NCBI RefSeq assembly: GCF_001553935.1
Contig: NZ_CP014232.1
Coordinates: 1,798,001 to 1,862,000 of the forward strand
From: Actinomyces oris
GTDB taxonomy: Bacteria > Actinomycetota > Actinomycetes > Actinomycetales > Actinomycetaceae
Reading direction: 5' to 3'
Length of the DNA stretch: 64,000 nucleotides
The position numbers and the translations under genes were made by a program. How positions within the stretch are numbered: the first letter of the stretch is position 1; the number at the start of each line of letters is the position of its first letter. The notes below the pieces were generated by a model that worked only from the letters and a program-made list of their open reading frames with translations, made no database searches and was not told the origin of the DNA. Below, in pieces: positions 39,403 to 48,647 of this stretch.

Positions 39403-41004
39403 ATGCCGACTCTTCCCGCATCGCTGCCCGTCCTGACCGTCATGGCGGTCACGCCACTGGCCGGGGCGCTCCTGCTGTGGCTGGTCCCGCCACTGCGCCG
39501 GCTCCACGCCCGCGCCGTGGGCCTCGTGTTCTCCCTGGCGGTCCTCGCCCTGGGGCTGTGGGCGCTGAGCGCCTTCGACCTGGCTCAAGCCAGCACCGTC
39601 CAGCTGACCGACACCCACTCCTGGATCCCCGCCATCGGCGCCTCCTGGGCCCTGGGCGTCAACGGCCTGGGCCTGTCCATGGTGCTGCTGGGCGCCTTCG
39701 TCACGCCCTTGGTGCTGCTCGCCTCCTGGGGTGAGGTCCCCGCCGACCGGCAGGGCCTGTTCACCGGGCTCGTCCTGACGCTGGAGTTCTTCGTCGTCGT
39801 CATCTTCTCGGCCCGGGACCTGCTCCTGTTCTACCTGTGCTTCGAGGCGATGCTCATCCCGGTGTACTTCCTCATCGGCTGCTTCGGCGGGCAGAATCGC
39901 CAGCGCGCCGCCCTGAAGTTCCTCCTGTACTCCCTGGCCGGCGGGCTCATCATGCTCATCGGCGTCATCGCCGTCTCCCTGCACTCCGCCAAGAACGGCG
40001 TCCCCAGCTTCCTCATCGACTCGGTGGCGGCCAACCTGCACGTGTCCACCTCCGCCGGTCACTGGATCTTCCTGACCTTCTTCATCGCCTTCGCCATCAA
40101 GGCGCCGCTGGTCCCGGTCCACACCTGGCTGCCCGACACCGCCGAGCAGGCCACCCCGGGCACCTCGGTGCTGCTCATCGGCATCCTGGACAAGATCGGC
40201 ACCTTCGGGATGATTACCCTGGTCCTGCCGATCTTCCCGGAGGCCTCCCGCTGGGCCGCCCCGGTGATCCTGGTTCTGGCGGTCGTCTCCATCATCTACG
40301 GGGGCCTGGCCGCCATCGCTCAGGACAACCTCTACCGCCTCATCTCCTACACCTCCGTGAGCCACTTCGGCTTCATGGTCCTGGGGATCTTCATCGGCAA
40401 CCAGGTGGCCGCCAACGGCGCCATGGTCTACATGGTGGCCCACGGGCTGTCCATTGCTGGCCTCTACCTGGTTACCGGCTTCATGGCCCGGCGCACCGGG
40501 ACGGTCGCCATCAGCGAGCTCGGCGGCATCGCCCGGGTCATGCCGCTGGTGGCCGGCACCTTCCTGGTCAGCGGGCTGGCCTCCATCGCCCTGCCGGGCC
40601 TGAGCGGGTTCGTGCCCGAGTGGATGGTGCTCACCGGCACCTTCTCGGTCTCGCTGGCTTTGGGCGGGGCGGCCGTCGTCGGCGTCGTCATCGCCGCCGT
40701 CTACATGCTGCTGCCCTACCAGCGGGTCTTCACCGGGGCGCCCGCCCCCGAGCGCGTGGGCAGCCCCGACCTCGACGGGCGCGAGCGCCTCGTCGTCGTC
40801 CCCATCATCGCCGCGATGCTCGCGCTCGGACTGGCCCCGGGCGTCTTGACGTCCGCCTTCGACGACGTCGCCCGGCAGGTCGCGCTCACGGTTACCAGCT
40901 CCTCGCAGGCTGAGGCATCAGCCCGCGGCGCCGGTGACAGCCCCGATGCCGGCGGGACTGACGCTCCGGCCGCCTCCACCGCTACGGAAGGGAACACCAA
41001 GTGA
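39403..41004 (+). CDS. nuoM: NADH-quinone oxidoreductase subunit M (proton-pumping)
   Basis: 533 residues, antiporter-like with about 14 spans. LLFYLCFEAMLIPVYFLIG and the loop VPVHTWLPDTAEQATPGTSVLL are diagnostic; the glutamate in the first is on the proton path. A Ser/Ala/Gly-rich tail of about 35 residues is extra. GTGA junction with nuoN. Confidence 0.96.
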   Translation: MPTLPASLPVLTVMAVTPLAGALLLWLVPPLRRLHARAVGLVFSLAVLALGLWALSAFDLAQASTVQLTDTHSWIPAIGASWALGVNGLGLSMVLLGAFVTPLVLLASWGEVPADRQGLFTGLVLTLEFFVVVIFSARDLLLFYLCFEAMLIPVYFLIGCFGGQNRQRAALKFLLYSLAGGLIMLIGVIAVSLHSAKNGVPSFLIDSVAANLHVSTSAGHWIFLTFFIAFAIKAPLVPVHTWLPDTAEQATPGTSVLLIGILDKIGTFGMITLVLPIFPEASRWAAPVILVLAVVSIIYGGLAAIAQDNLYRLISYTSVSHFGFMVLGIFIGNQVAANGAMVYMVAHGLSIAGLYLVTGFMARRTGTVAISELGGIARVMPLVAGTFLVSGLASIALPGLSGFVPEWMVLTGTFSVSLALGGAAVVGVVIAAVYMLLPYQRVFTGAPAPERVGSPDLDGRERLVVVPIIAAMLALGLAPGVLTSAFDDVARQVALTVTSSSQAEASARGAGDSPDAGGTDAPAASTATEGNTK

Positions 41005-42614
41005 GCCCCTCAGCCACTGCCCCGATCGTCAACTGGGACGCCCTGACGCCGGTCCTCATCATCCTGGGCGCCGGTGTCCTGGGTGTCCTCGTGGAGGCCT
41101 TCATCGCTCGTCCTGCCCGTCTGGCCATCCAGTCCACGCTGAGCTTCCTGGCCATCCTGGCCTCCGGGGTCTCCCTGTTCCTGCGCTGGGGCGAGGTCAA
41201 GGCCGCCGGGGCCGCCGCCGCGGCCGTGCCCCAGTTCCAACTCCCCAAGGGTTTCCTGCCGGGCGCCCGCATGTCCGCGGGTCTGACCGAGGACCCCTTC
41301 TCCATCGCCGCCCAGGGCATCCTCCTGGTCATCGGGCTGCTGGCCGTCCTGGTGATGGCCGACCGCACCTCGGTCGGTGATGGGGCCTTCGCGGCCCAGG
41401 CCGCCGACCGGCCCGGCAGTGCGGAGGAGAGCGAGTCCATCCTGGCCGGCTGGACCACGACCGAGATCTTCCCCCTGACCCTGTTCTCACTGGGCGGCAT
41501 GATGCTCTTCGGGGCCAGCAGTGACCTCATCACGCTGTTCGTCATCCTGGAGATGATCTCCCTGCCGCTGTACATCCTGGCGGCCACCGCCCGCCACCGC
41601 CGGCTCCTCAGCCAGGAGGCGGCGCTGAAGTACTTCGTGCTGGGGGCCTTCGCCTCCGCCTTCCTCCTCATGGGCTCGGCCCTGCTCTACGGGGTGGCCG
41701 GCGCCGTCGACTACAAGACCCTGGGCGAGGCCGTGAGCAGCGCGGCGGGGCAGGACTGGCTCATCCTGGCCGGCCTCATGCTGGTGATCGTCGGCCTGCT
41801 GTTCAAGGTGGCGGCCGTGCCCTTCCACGCCTGGAGCCCGGACGTCTACCAGGGTGCCCCCACCCCGGTCACCGGGTTCATGGCCGCCGGCGTCAAGGCC
41901 GCCGCCTTCCTGGCCCTGGTGCGCTTCTACTACCTGATCGCCGGCGCCATGGGCTGGGACCTGGCCCCCGCCCTGTGGGCCGTGGCGGCACTGACCATGC
42001 TCCTGGGCACCGTCGTCGGGGTGGTTCAGCGCGACGTCAAGCGCATGCTCGCCTACTCGGCCATCGCCCACGCCGGCTTCATGCTCATCGGGATCGGGGC
42101 CTACTCCAAGGCGGCGATCTCCGCGCTCAGCTTCTACGCCCTGACCTACGGGATCGCCACCGTGGGGGCCTTCGGCATCGTCACCCTGGTGCGCTCCCAC
42201 CGCGACGGCTCCGTGGGCGGCGAGGACGGCGACTTGGATGCCTTCAAGGGCCTGGGACGCCGCAGCCCCTGGGCGGCCGGTGCCATGACCGTCTTCCTGC
42301 TGTCCTTCGCCGGAGTGCCCCTGACGGCCGGCTTCATGGCCAAGTTCCGGCTCTTCGCCACCGGCCTGAGCGGCAACGGGACGCCCTTCGTCATCCTCGC
42401 CGTCGTCTGCTCGGCCGTGACCGCCTTCTTCTACATGAGGCTCATCGTGCTCATGTTCTTCCATGAGCCCGACGGCGAGCGCTCCGTGGTCGTGGGCAGC
42501 CGCGGCCCGATCATCCTGGCGGTCAGCGTTGCGGTGATGGCCACAATCGGGTTGGGCATTTTGCCGCAGACCGCCTTCGACCTGTTCGACCAGACGGCTA
42601 TGCTCCTTCCGTGA
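41001..42614 (+). CDS. nuoN: NADH-quinone oxidoreductase subunit N (proton-pumping)
   Basis: 537 residues, antiporter-like. EAALKYFVLGAFASAFLLMGSALLYG, PFHAWSPDVYQGAPTPVTGFMAAGVK and RMLAYSAIAHAGFMLIG are family blocks. The hydrophilic loop at about 130-155 (DRPGSAEESESI) is longer than in E. coli. GTG start; GTGA overlap with the following prenyl synthase shows that gene belongs to the operon. Confidence 0.96.
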   Translation: MSPSATAPIVNWDALTPVLIILGAGVLGVLVEAFIARPARLAIQSTLSFLAILASGVSLFLRWGEVKAAGAAAAAVPQFQLPKGFLPGARMSAGLTEDPFSIAAQGILLVIGLLAVLVMADRTSVGDGAFAAQAADRPGSAEESESILAGWTTTEIFPLTLFSLGGMMLFGASSDLITLFVILEMISLPLYILAATARHRRLLSQEAALKYFVLGAFASAFLLMGSALLYGVAGAVDYKTLGEAVSSAAGQDWLILAGLMLVIVGLLFKVAAVPFHAWSPDVYQGAPTPVTGFMAAGVKAAAFLALVRFYYLIAGAMGWDLAPALWAVAALTMLLGTVVGVVQRDVKRMLAYSAIAHAGFMLIGIGAYSKAAISALSFYALTYGIATVGAFGIVTLVRSHRDGSVGGEDGDLDAFKGLGRRSPWAAGAMTVFLLSFAGVPLTAGFMAKFRLFATGLSGNGTPFVILAVVCSAVTAFFYMRLIVLMFFHEPDGERSVVVGSRGPIILAVSVAVMATIGLGILPQTAFDLFDQTAMLLP

Positions 42615-43717
42615 TCGGATCACTGCCGCTGAGCGCCCCCGAGTTGGAGTCGCGCATCATCCCCGCCCTCCAGACCATTGAGGACCGCCTCATGGAGGTG
42701 GTCACCAGCGCCGACGAGACCATCAATCCGCCGACCTCGCACCTGGCCGAGGCCGGGGGTAAGCGCCTGCGTCCGGTCCTGGCCCTGCTGACCGCCCAGC
42801 TCGGCGACCCGGCCCTGGCCACCGGTGAGGAGATCCGCGACGCCGGGGTGGCCGTGGAGCTGACCCACATCGCCACCCTCTATCACGACGACGTCATGGA
42901 CGAGGCCCCGCTGCGCCGCGGCGCTCCGAGCGCCCAGACCGTGTGGGGCAACTCCGCCGCCATCCTCACCGGCGACGTCCTCGTGGCCCGGGCCTCCCAG
43001 CTGATGGCGGCCCTCGGCCCGGAGGCCGTCATGGCCCACGCCAAGACCTTCGAGCGCCTGTGCATGGGTCAGCTCCACGAGACCCTGCCACGCCCGGCAG
43101 GTACCGATCCGGTCGACCATTACATCCAGGTTCTGGCGGATAAGACCGGCTCCCTCATCGCAGTGTCCGCGCGCTACGGGGCGATGCTCACCGGTGCCGG
43201 GACGCACACCGAGCAGATCGTGGAGGAGTTCGGCGAGCGGATCGGTGTGGCCTTCCAGCTGGCCGACGACGTCATCGACCTCATGAGCGACTCGGCCACC
43301 ACCGGCAAGACCCCCGGCACTGACCTGCGCGAGGGAGTGGACACCATGCCGGTCCTCCTCCTGCGCAAGGCCCTGGCGGCCGGCGAGCTCGACGCCGCCG
43401 GCCAGGCCATCCTCTCGCGCCTGTCCAGCGGCGACCTGTCCGATGACGCCTTCCTGTCCGACGTCGTCGCTCGCCTGCGCGAGCACCCCGTCCTGGCCCG
43501 TACCCGCGAGATGGCCATGGACTGGGCTGCTCAGGCAGTGGAGGGCCTGGAGGGACTGGAGGAGGCCGTCCTTGACGGTACCCGGCAGCGCCTGGCCCAG
43601 GCTGGCATTGAGGGCGAGGCCGCCATGGCGGCTGAGGCTGACGCCGGTGAGCGAGTGAGGCAGGTGCGTGCGGCCATGGAGGACTTCGCCCGCATCCTCG
43701 TGGACCGGGCCGCCTGA
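42611..43717 (+). CDS. Long-chain polyprenyl diphosphate synthase (menaquinone side chain)
   Basis: 368 residues, trans-isoprenyl diphosphate synthase. The first Asp-rich motif is DDVMD (93-97) and the second is DDVID in QLADDVID near 217-223; GGKRLRP at 49-55 binds the diphosphate. It extends isopentenyl units to a long chain, most likely the menaquinone tail (HepT/IspB/GrcC type) given its position as last gene of the nuo operon, coupled to nuoN by GTGA. The chain length cannot be read with confidence. Confidence 0.9.
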   Translation: MIGSLPLSAPELESRIIPALQTIEDRLMEVVTSADETINPPTSHLAEAGGKRLRPVLALLTAQLGDPALATGEEIRDAGVAVELTHIATLYHDDVMDEAPLRRGAPSAQTVWGNSAAILTGDVLVARASQLMAALGPEAVMAHAKTFERLCMGQLHETLPRPAGTDPVDHYIQVLADKTGSLIAVSARYGAMLTGAGTHTEQIVEEFGERIGVAFQLADDVIDLMSDSATTGKTPGTDLREGVDTMPVLLLRKALAAGELDAAGQAILSRLSSGDLSDDAFLSDVVARLREHPVLARTREMAMDWAAQAVEGLEGLEEAVLDGTRQRLAQAGIEGEAAMAAEADAGERVRQVRAAMEDFARILVDRAA

Positions 43718-43760
43718 CCTGCAGGCCTGAGAACTGATGAGGCTCCGCAACTATCCATGA

Positions 43761-43811
43761 CTCCCCATGGGTTCATGGGGAGCAAATGGGGAGTGATGGG
43801 TAGTTCCCCAT
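43761..43811 (+). promoter_or_regulatory. Leader with alternative hairpins before the lipoprotein triplet
   Basis: Four complementary arms in 51 bases: CTCCCCATG (43761-43769), CATGGGGAG (43774-43782), ATGGGGAG (43786-43793) and TTCCCCAT (43804-43811). Arms 1:2 give a perfect 9-bp stem with a 4-base loop and 3:4 a 7-bp stem with a 12-base loop; 1:3 and 2:4 pairings are also possible. It may end the nuo operon transcript, or act as an attenuator. The whole 162-base gap (43718-43879) otherwise shows no gene. Confidence 0.45.
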
Positions 43812-43879
43812 CGTGGGTAGTGGATTGCGGCGAATAGGGTGCCAAGTACGTGTTCCCAATGCGTTGAAAGGTTCCCGAC

Positions 43880-45484
43880 ATGCCGTCCTCCACGCCGATG
43901 TCTCCTGACGCCTGCGCCCGACTGACCCGACGTGGTGTCCTGACCCTGCCCGCCCTCGCTGGTGCGGAGGCTGTCCTATCGGGGTGCGGGATGCTGAAGA
44001 AGGGCGGTTCCGCCACCTCTGGGAAGAGCTCGGGTGCCGCGTCCCCACGCGCTGTTGCCACCGCGACTGGTCCGCATGGTGGGGTGATGCTGGAGGCGGA
44101 GTGGAAAGGGGCTCCGCTCTTGGTTGAGGTGGGGCCCACCGCAGTCAACGACAAGTACGCTGTCGTGCGCTTGGTGTTCACAACGACCTCGGATGAAAAT
44201 GTGAGCCTGTCTCAGCCGTTCGGCTTCGTGGATCATTCGGGGACGATGCTTGCGATCAGAATGCTCTCTTTGGATAAGGGCTTGGTGTATCGCGAACTCG
44301 ACGAAGAAACACGTCATTTATATGATGGTGTTGAAAAGGGTAAACCCTTGGAAGTATTTCCAGTATTTCATGCGCCGCCCGAGGGTGTTGGCGTCGTGGA
44401 GCTGCTCCTTCCTAACGTGGGTATTGCTGCAGGTGTTCCGGTTTTGAAGGATACCGAGGCTGATTTCTCAGTGGATGATGTGCTGTCAAAGGCGAAGCTC
44501 GATGAGTCGGAGGCGGGGCCGTTCAAGATCGAGACGATGTCGCTGGCTGCTGATGATTCGGCGGATATGAAGCAGGATGAGAAGTCGACGACGGTGACGG
44601 TGGCTGGGGATGTCACGTTTGCGACTGACTCCGATCAGCTGTCGGATCAGGCGGACGGTGTGTTGGCGAATGTGGTGGAGCAGATCAAGAAGTATCCCTC
44701 TGGTGGGGATCTGACGATCACGGGGCATACCGATGATGTGGCTGATGATGCGCACAACCAGGATCTGTCGGAGCGGCGGGCCAAGGCGGTGTCGGAGCGG
44801 CTCAAGAGGCTGACGGAACTGTCTAAGTGGAAGGAGTCGGTCTCGGGTAAGGGGGAGTCCTCGCCGCGAGTATCGAATGACTCCGATGAGCACCGACAGG
44901 CTAACCGTCGTGTGGAGATCACGCTGACGCCCTCGAAACCCGCCGAATCCAGTGCGTCACCAAGTGCGAGTGCGGCACCGTCGGCAACCTCGATGCCTAA
45001 GGCTGCCGGTCCTGCGGGCAAGGGGCCTGAGGGGGTCGATGTAACGATTCGAGATAAGGTGGCGCGCATGTCAATCGATAGTGTCACTCGGGTGGGCAAG
45101 TTCTTGATTGGCACCGTCCGGCTTGAAGCGGAACAGGATGTCATGATGCCTGCTGCGTGTCTTGTTTTGCCTGAAAGTATTGAAAGTCTGGGGTGGGTGG
45201 CTCTGCAACATGATATGTTTAGGTTCGGAGCCTATAGTCTGACAATTCTCGACGGAGGGAAGCGTTACCTGGAGGCTGGGTTTAGCTTCTCGGACGGTCG
45301 TGGCAGCTTGTTGACCAACCAGTTCGTTTATGATCTCGTTGCGGGTGGTGTGCTGAGTATGCCTGCTGTATGGCCTGACCCCGGTGGGGACAGAGTCGTT
45401 GTTGACTTGCCGGACGGGAACAATCCGATTGCGCCGCATAGGATTATCGCTCGCCTCACCGACATCCCGGTCCTCAATGCTTGA
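43880..45484 (+). CDS. Tat-type lipoprotein with OmpA-like peptidoglycan-binding domain, copy A
   Basis: 534 residues. The twin-arginine signal (LTRRGVLTLP) with lipobox LSGC (Cys36) predicts Tat export and a lipid anchor. Then KKGGSA linker, a beta-rich domain (about 65-200), an OmpA C-terminal domain (about 235-350; FATDSDQL, TGHTDDVADDAHNQDLSERRAKAV, NRRVEITL) expected to bind the peptidoglycan stem peptide, a Ser/Ala/Pro linker, and a second beta-rich domain. The two beta domains look alike (PVFHAPPEG.VVELLLPN versus PAVWPDPGGDRVVVDLPDG). GC is visibly lower than in the nuo genes. First of three tandem paralogues; function unknown beyond wall association. Confidence 0.82.
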   Translation: MPSSTPMSPDACARLTRRGVLTLPALAGAEAVLSGCGMLKKGGSATSGKSSGAASPRAVATATGPHGGVMLEAEWKGAPLLVEVGPTAVNDKYAVVRLVFTTTSDENVSLSQPFGFVDHSGTMLAIRMLSLDKGLVYRELDEETRHLYDGVEKGKPLEVFPVFHAPPEGVGVVELLLPNVGIAAGVPVLKDTEADFSVDDVLSKAKLDESEAGPFKIETMSLAADDSADMKQDEKSTTVTVAGDVTFATDSDQLSDQADGVLANVVEQIKKYPSGGDLTITGHTDDVADDAHNQDLSERRAKAVSERLKRLTELSKWKESVSGKGESSPRVSNDSDEHRQANRRVEITLTPSKPAESSASPSASAAPSATSMPKAAGPAGKGPEGVDVTIRDKVARMSIDSVTRVGKFLIGTVRLEAEQDVMMPAACLVLPESIESLGWVALQHDMFRFGAYSLTILDGGKRYLEAGFSFSDGRGSLLTNQFVYDLVAGGVLSMPAVWPDPGGDRVVVDLPDGNNPIAPHRIIARLTDIPVLNA

Positions 45485-45497
45485 GGAGGCTGTGGGT

Positions 45498-47060
45498 ATG
45501 CCTGTCGTGAATTCTGTGTTGGTGTCTCGTCGCACGGTGCTGTCAGTTGCTGCTGCTGGTACGGGGGCCGTCCTGTCGGGGTGCGGGGCGCTGAAAAAGG
45601 GTGGTTCTGCTTCGTCGGGGAAGAGCTCGGGTGCTGCGTCCCCGCGTGCTGCTGCCACCGCGACTGGCCCCCATGGTGGGGTGATGCTGGAGGCGGAGTG
45701 GCAAGGAGCCCCACTCTCGGTCGAGGTGGGGCCCGTCGCAGTCAACGACAAGTACGCTGTCGTGCGCTTGGTGTTCACAACGACCTCGGATGACAAGGTA
45801 AGCCTGTTTCAGCCATTCGGCTCCACGTATCGTCCGGGGACAATGGTTGCGATCAGGATGCTCTCTTTAGATAAGGGGCTGGTCTATCGTGAGCTGGATG
45901 AAGAAACACGTCATTTATATGATGATGTTGAAAAGAATAAGCCTCGGGAAGTATTTCCAGTATTTCTTGCGCCGCCCGAGGGTGTCGACGTCGTGGACCT
46001 TTTCCTTCCTTATGTGGGTGTCGCTACGGGCGTTCCGGTTTTGAAGGATACCGAGGCTGATTTCTCGGTGGATGATGTGCTGTCAAAGGCGAAGCTTGAC
46101 GAGTCGGAGGCGGGGCCGTTCAAGATCGAGACGATGTCCCTGGCAGCTGACGATTCTTCGGACACGAAGCAAGATGAGAAGTCGACGACGGTGACGGTGG
46201 CTGGGGATGTCACGTTTGCGACTGACTCCGATCAGCTCTCGGCTCAGGCTGACAGTGTGCTGGCGACTGTGGTGGAGCAGATCAAGAAGTATCCCTCTGG
46301 AGGGGAACTGACGATCACGGGCCATACCGATGATGTGGCCGGTGACGCACACAACCAGGATCTGTCGGAGCGGCGGGCCAAGGCGGTGTCGGAGCGTCTC
46401 AAGAAGCTGACGGACTTGTCTGCGTGGAAGGAGTCGGTCTTGGGCAAGGGGGAGTCCTCGCCGCGGGTCCCAAATGACACTGAAGAGCACCGACAGATCA
46501 ATCGTCGTGTGGAGATCACGCTGACGCCATCAAAACCCGCCGAAGCCAGCGCGGCACCGAGCGCGAGCGCGGCACCGTCGTCCGCGATGCCAAAGGCTAC
46601 CGGTCCTGTGGGCAAGGGACCTGAGGGTGTCGATGTGAAGATCGACGGTAAGACCGTGCGCATGGTGATCGACCATGTGGTTCGAGCCGGTGGCTACTTG
46701 GCTGGAACAGTGGTGGTCACCTCCAGCGAGAAGGTCAGCATGCCGGTTGCTCCCTTCTCCTTGCCTGGAAATATGATGGATATGCGTGGCCTCGGAGTTT
46801 TTGGTGTGAGTGGTATAACTATCCTCAGCGGTGGGTTGAGATATCTGGAGGCCGACTATACGTATTCCGATGGAAGTAGATATCCTTTAGCGAATGGCTT
46901 TGTGTACGATCTTGAGCCTGAGGCATCCCAGTCCCTCCCGGTTGTGTGGCCGGATGTCGGTGGGAGCAGTGTCACGATTGATATGCCGGCAGGTGAATAT
47001 CTTTATACGAAAGAGCGAGTCGTCGCTCGCCTCACGGATATCCCGGTCGTCAATGCTTGA
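45498..47060 (+). CDS. Tat-type lipoprotein with OmpA-like domain, copy B
   Basis: 520 residues. Signal VSRRTVLSVAAAG with lipobox LSGC (Cys29), then the same beta domain - OmpA - beta domain order as copy A, with the N-terminal domain nearly the same as A and a more divergent C-terminal domain (VDVKIDGKTVRMVIDHV...). The ATG at 45498 follows GAGGAGG that overlaps the end of copy A, so the two are translationally linked; a longer frame reads back into copy A. Lower-GC codon use. Confidence 0.82.
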   Translation: MPVVNSVLVSRRTVLSVAAAGTGAVLSGCGALKKGGSASSGKSSGAASPRAAATATGPHGGVMLEAEWQGAPLSVEVGPVAVNDKYAVVRLVFTTTSDDKVSLFQPFGSTYRPGTMVAIRMLSLDKGLVYRELDEETRHLYDDVEKNKPREVFPVFLAPPEGVDVVDLFLPYVGVATGVPVLKDTEADFSVDDVLSKAKLDESEAGPFKIETMSLAADDSSDTKQDEKSTTVTVAGDVTFATDSDQLSAQADSVLATVVEQIKKYPSGGELTITGHTDDVAGDAHNQDLSERRAKAVSERLKKLTDLSAWKESVLGKGESSPRVPNDTEEHRQINRRVEITLTPSKPAEASAAPSASAAPSSAMPKATGPVGKGPEGVDVKIDGKTVRMVIDHVVRAGGYLAGTVVVTSSEKVSMPVAPFSLPGNMMDMRGLGVFGVSGITILSGGLRYLEADYTYSDGSRYPLANGFVYDLEPEASQSLPVVWPDVGGSSVTIDMPAGEYLYTKERVVARLTDIPVVNA

Positions 47061-47073
47061 GGAGGCTGTGGGT

Positions 47074-48639
47074 ATGCCTATCGTGAATTCTGTGTTGGTG
47101 TCTCGTCGCACGTTGCTGTCGGTTGCTGCTGCTGGTACAGGGGTCGTCCTGTCGGGGTGCGGGGTGCTGAAAAAGGGCGGTTCCGCCACCTCTGGGAAGA
47201 GCTCGGGTGTCGCGTCCCCACGTGCTGCTGCCACCGCGACTGGCCCCCATGGTGGGGTGATGTTGGATTCGGGGTTGGACGGGAAGGCTGTTTCGGTTGA
47301 GGTCGGTCCTGCCGTCGTGGTTGATGATCACACGGTGGTCAGGCTTGTGATGTCTAATCCAGGTGACGGGTACTATTACGTCTCTAGTGCGTTTGGGACG
47401 ATGGGGTCGCCGCTGTCGTTGCTGGACATCAAAATGTTCTCTCTAGGTAAGGGACTCGTATTTCCTCAGTTGAGTGTCGCGGGCAGCGATTTTCTTGTGG
47501 AGGTGAGGAAGGATAGGCCTCTTGAGCTGTTTCCGGTGTTTGCCTCCTTGGGTGGCGGGATTAACGCCGTGGAGGTTCTTCTGCCGCATCTTGGAATGGT
47601 AGTCGGGGTTCCGGTGGTAGATGAGGCTCATGCCGGATTCTCGGTCGCCGACGTGCTGGCAAAGACAGAGCTGGTCAAGAAAGGTCCTGGACCGTTCAGG
47701 CTGCAGAGCCATACGCTTTCTGCTGATGGGGCATCGGATACGAAGCAGGATGAGAAGTCGACGACGGTGACGGTGGCTGGGGATGTCACGTTTGCGACTG
47801 ACTCCGATCAGCTGTCGGATCAGGCGGACGGTGTGTTGGCGAATGTGGTGGAGCAGATCAAGAAGTTTCCCTCTGGTGGGGATCTGACGATCACGGGCCA
47901 TACCGATGATGTGGCTGATGACGCACACAACCAGGATCTGTCGGAGCGGCGGGCCAAGGCGGTGTCGGAGCGTCTCAAGAAGCTGACGGACTTGTCTGCG
48001 TGGAAGGAGTCGGTCTCGGGCAAGGGGGAGTCCTCGCCGCGGGTGCCGAATGACTCGGACGAGCACCGGCAGGCTAACCGTCGTGTGGAGATCACGCTGA
48101 TGCCCTCAAAGCCCGCCGAGGCAAGCGCGCCGCCGAGCGCGAGCGTGGCACCGTCGTCGACCGCCATGCCGAAAGCCGCAGGACCCGTAGGTAAGGGGCC
48201 TGAGGGAGTAGACGTGATCGTGGACGGCAAGAGACTGCATATGACCATGGAGCGCATGGTTCGGATAGGGAGGTATCTGACCGGCTCGTTAGAACTGAGC
48301 TCGCAGCAAGAAATGGACCTTCAGATGTCGTCGTTCGCGCTGCCGTCAACTATGCAGACCCTGGCGGACTGGGTAATGGGCGGGGTGTACAGCCTCACCC
48401 TTTTGAGCGGGGGCACGCGATACATGGAGGCCGATTTCGAGTCCGCTGATTGGGGGCGGTTGCCTGCGGCCATGACAGCTCTCGTAGGATCGGTCCATCC
48501 CGGTGAACCGCTGCGTCTTCCAGTTGTCTGGCCAGACATCGGAGGCGATTCAGCCGTCATCGATATACCAGGAGGCGAAGCAAGAGGCCCAGGTCGAGTC
48601 GTCGCCCGCCTCACCGACATCCCGATTATCAACGCGTAG
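47074..48639 (+). CDS. Tat-type lipoprotein with OmpA-like domain, copy C
   Basis: 521 residues. Signal VSRRTLLSVAAAG (a good twin-arginine motif) with lipobox LSGC at Cys29. The ribosome site and signal peptide match copy B almost base for base; the N-terminal beta domain is divergent from A and B (GVMLDSGLDGKAVSVEVGPAVVV...); the first half of the OmpA domain matches A and the second half matches B. The C-terminal beta domain is its own version. Ends 8 bases before the convergent HNH gene. Confidence 0.82.
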   Translation: MPIVNSVLVSRRTLLSVAAAGTGVVLSGCGVLKKGGSATSGKSSGVASPRAAATATGPHGGVMLDSGLDGKAVSVEVGPAVVVDDHTVVRLVMSNPGDGYYYVSSAFGTMGSPLSLLDIKMFSLGKGLVFPQLSVAGSDFLVEVRKDRPLELFPVFASLGGGINAVEVLLPHLGMVVGVPVVDEAHAGFSVADVLAKTELVKKGPGPFRLQSHTLSADGASDTKQDEKSTTVTVAGDVTFATDSDQLSDQADGVLANVVEQIKKFPSGGDLTITGHTDDVADDAHNQDLSERRAKAVSERLKKLTDLSAWKESVSGKGESSPRVPNDSDEHRQANRRVEITLMPSKPAEASAPPSASVAPSSTAMPKAAGPVGKGPEGVDVIVDGKRLHMTMERMVRIGRYLTGSLELSSQQEMDLQMSSFALPSTMQTLADWVMGGVYSLTLLSGGTRYMEADFESADWGRLPAAMTALVGSVHPGEPLRLPVVWPDIGGDSAVIDIPGGEARGPGRVVARLTDIPIINA

Positions 48640-48647
48640 TGGCCCGG

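Noticed and set aside
43880..48639. Prophage or genomic island carrying the lipoproteins
   Set aside because: Only three paralogous genes of lower GC; no integrase, tRNA-linked att site, phage genes or flanking repeats.
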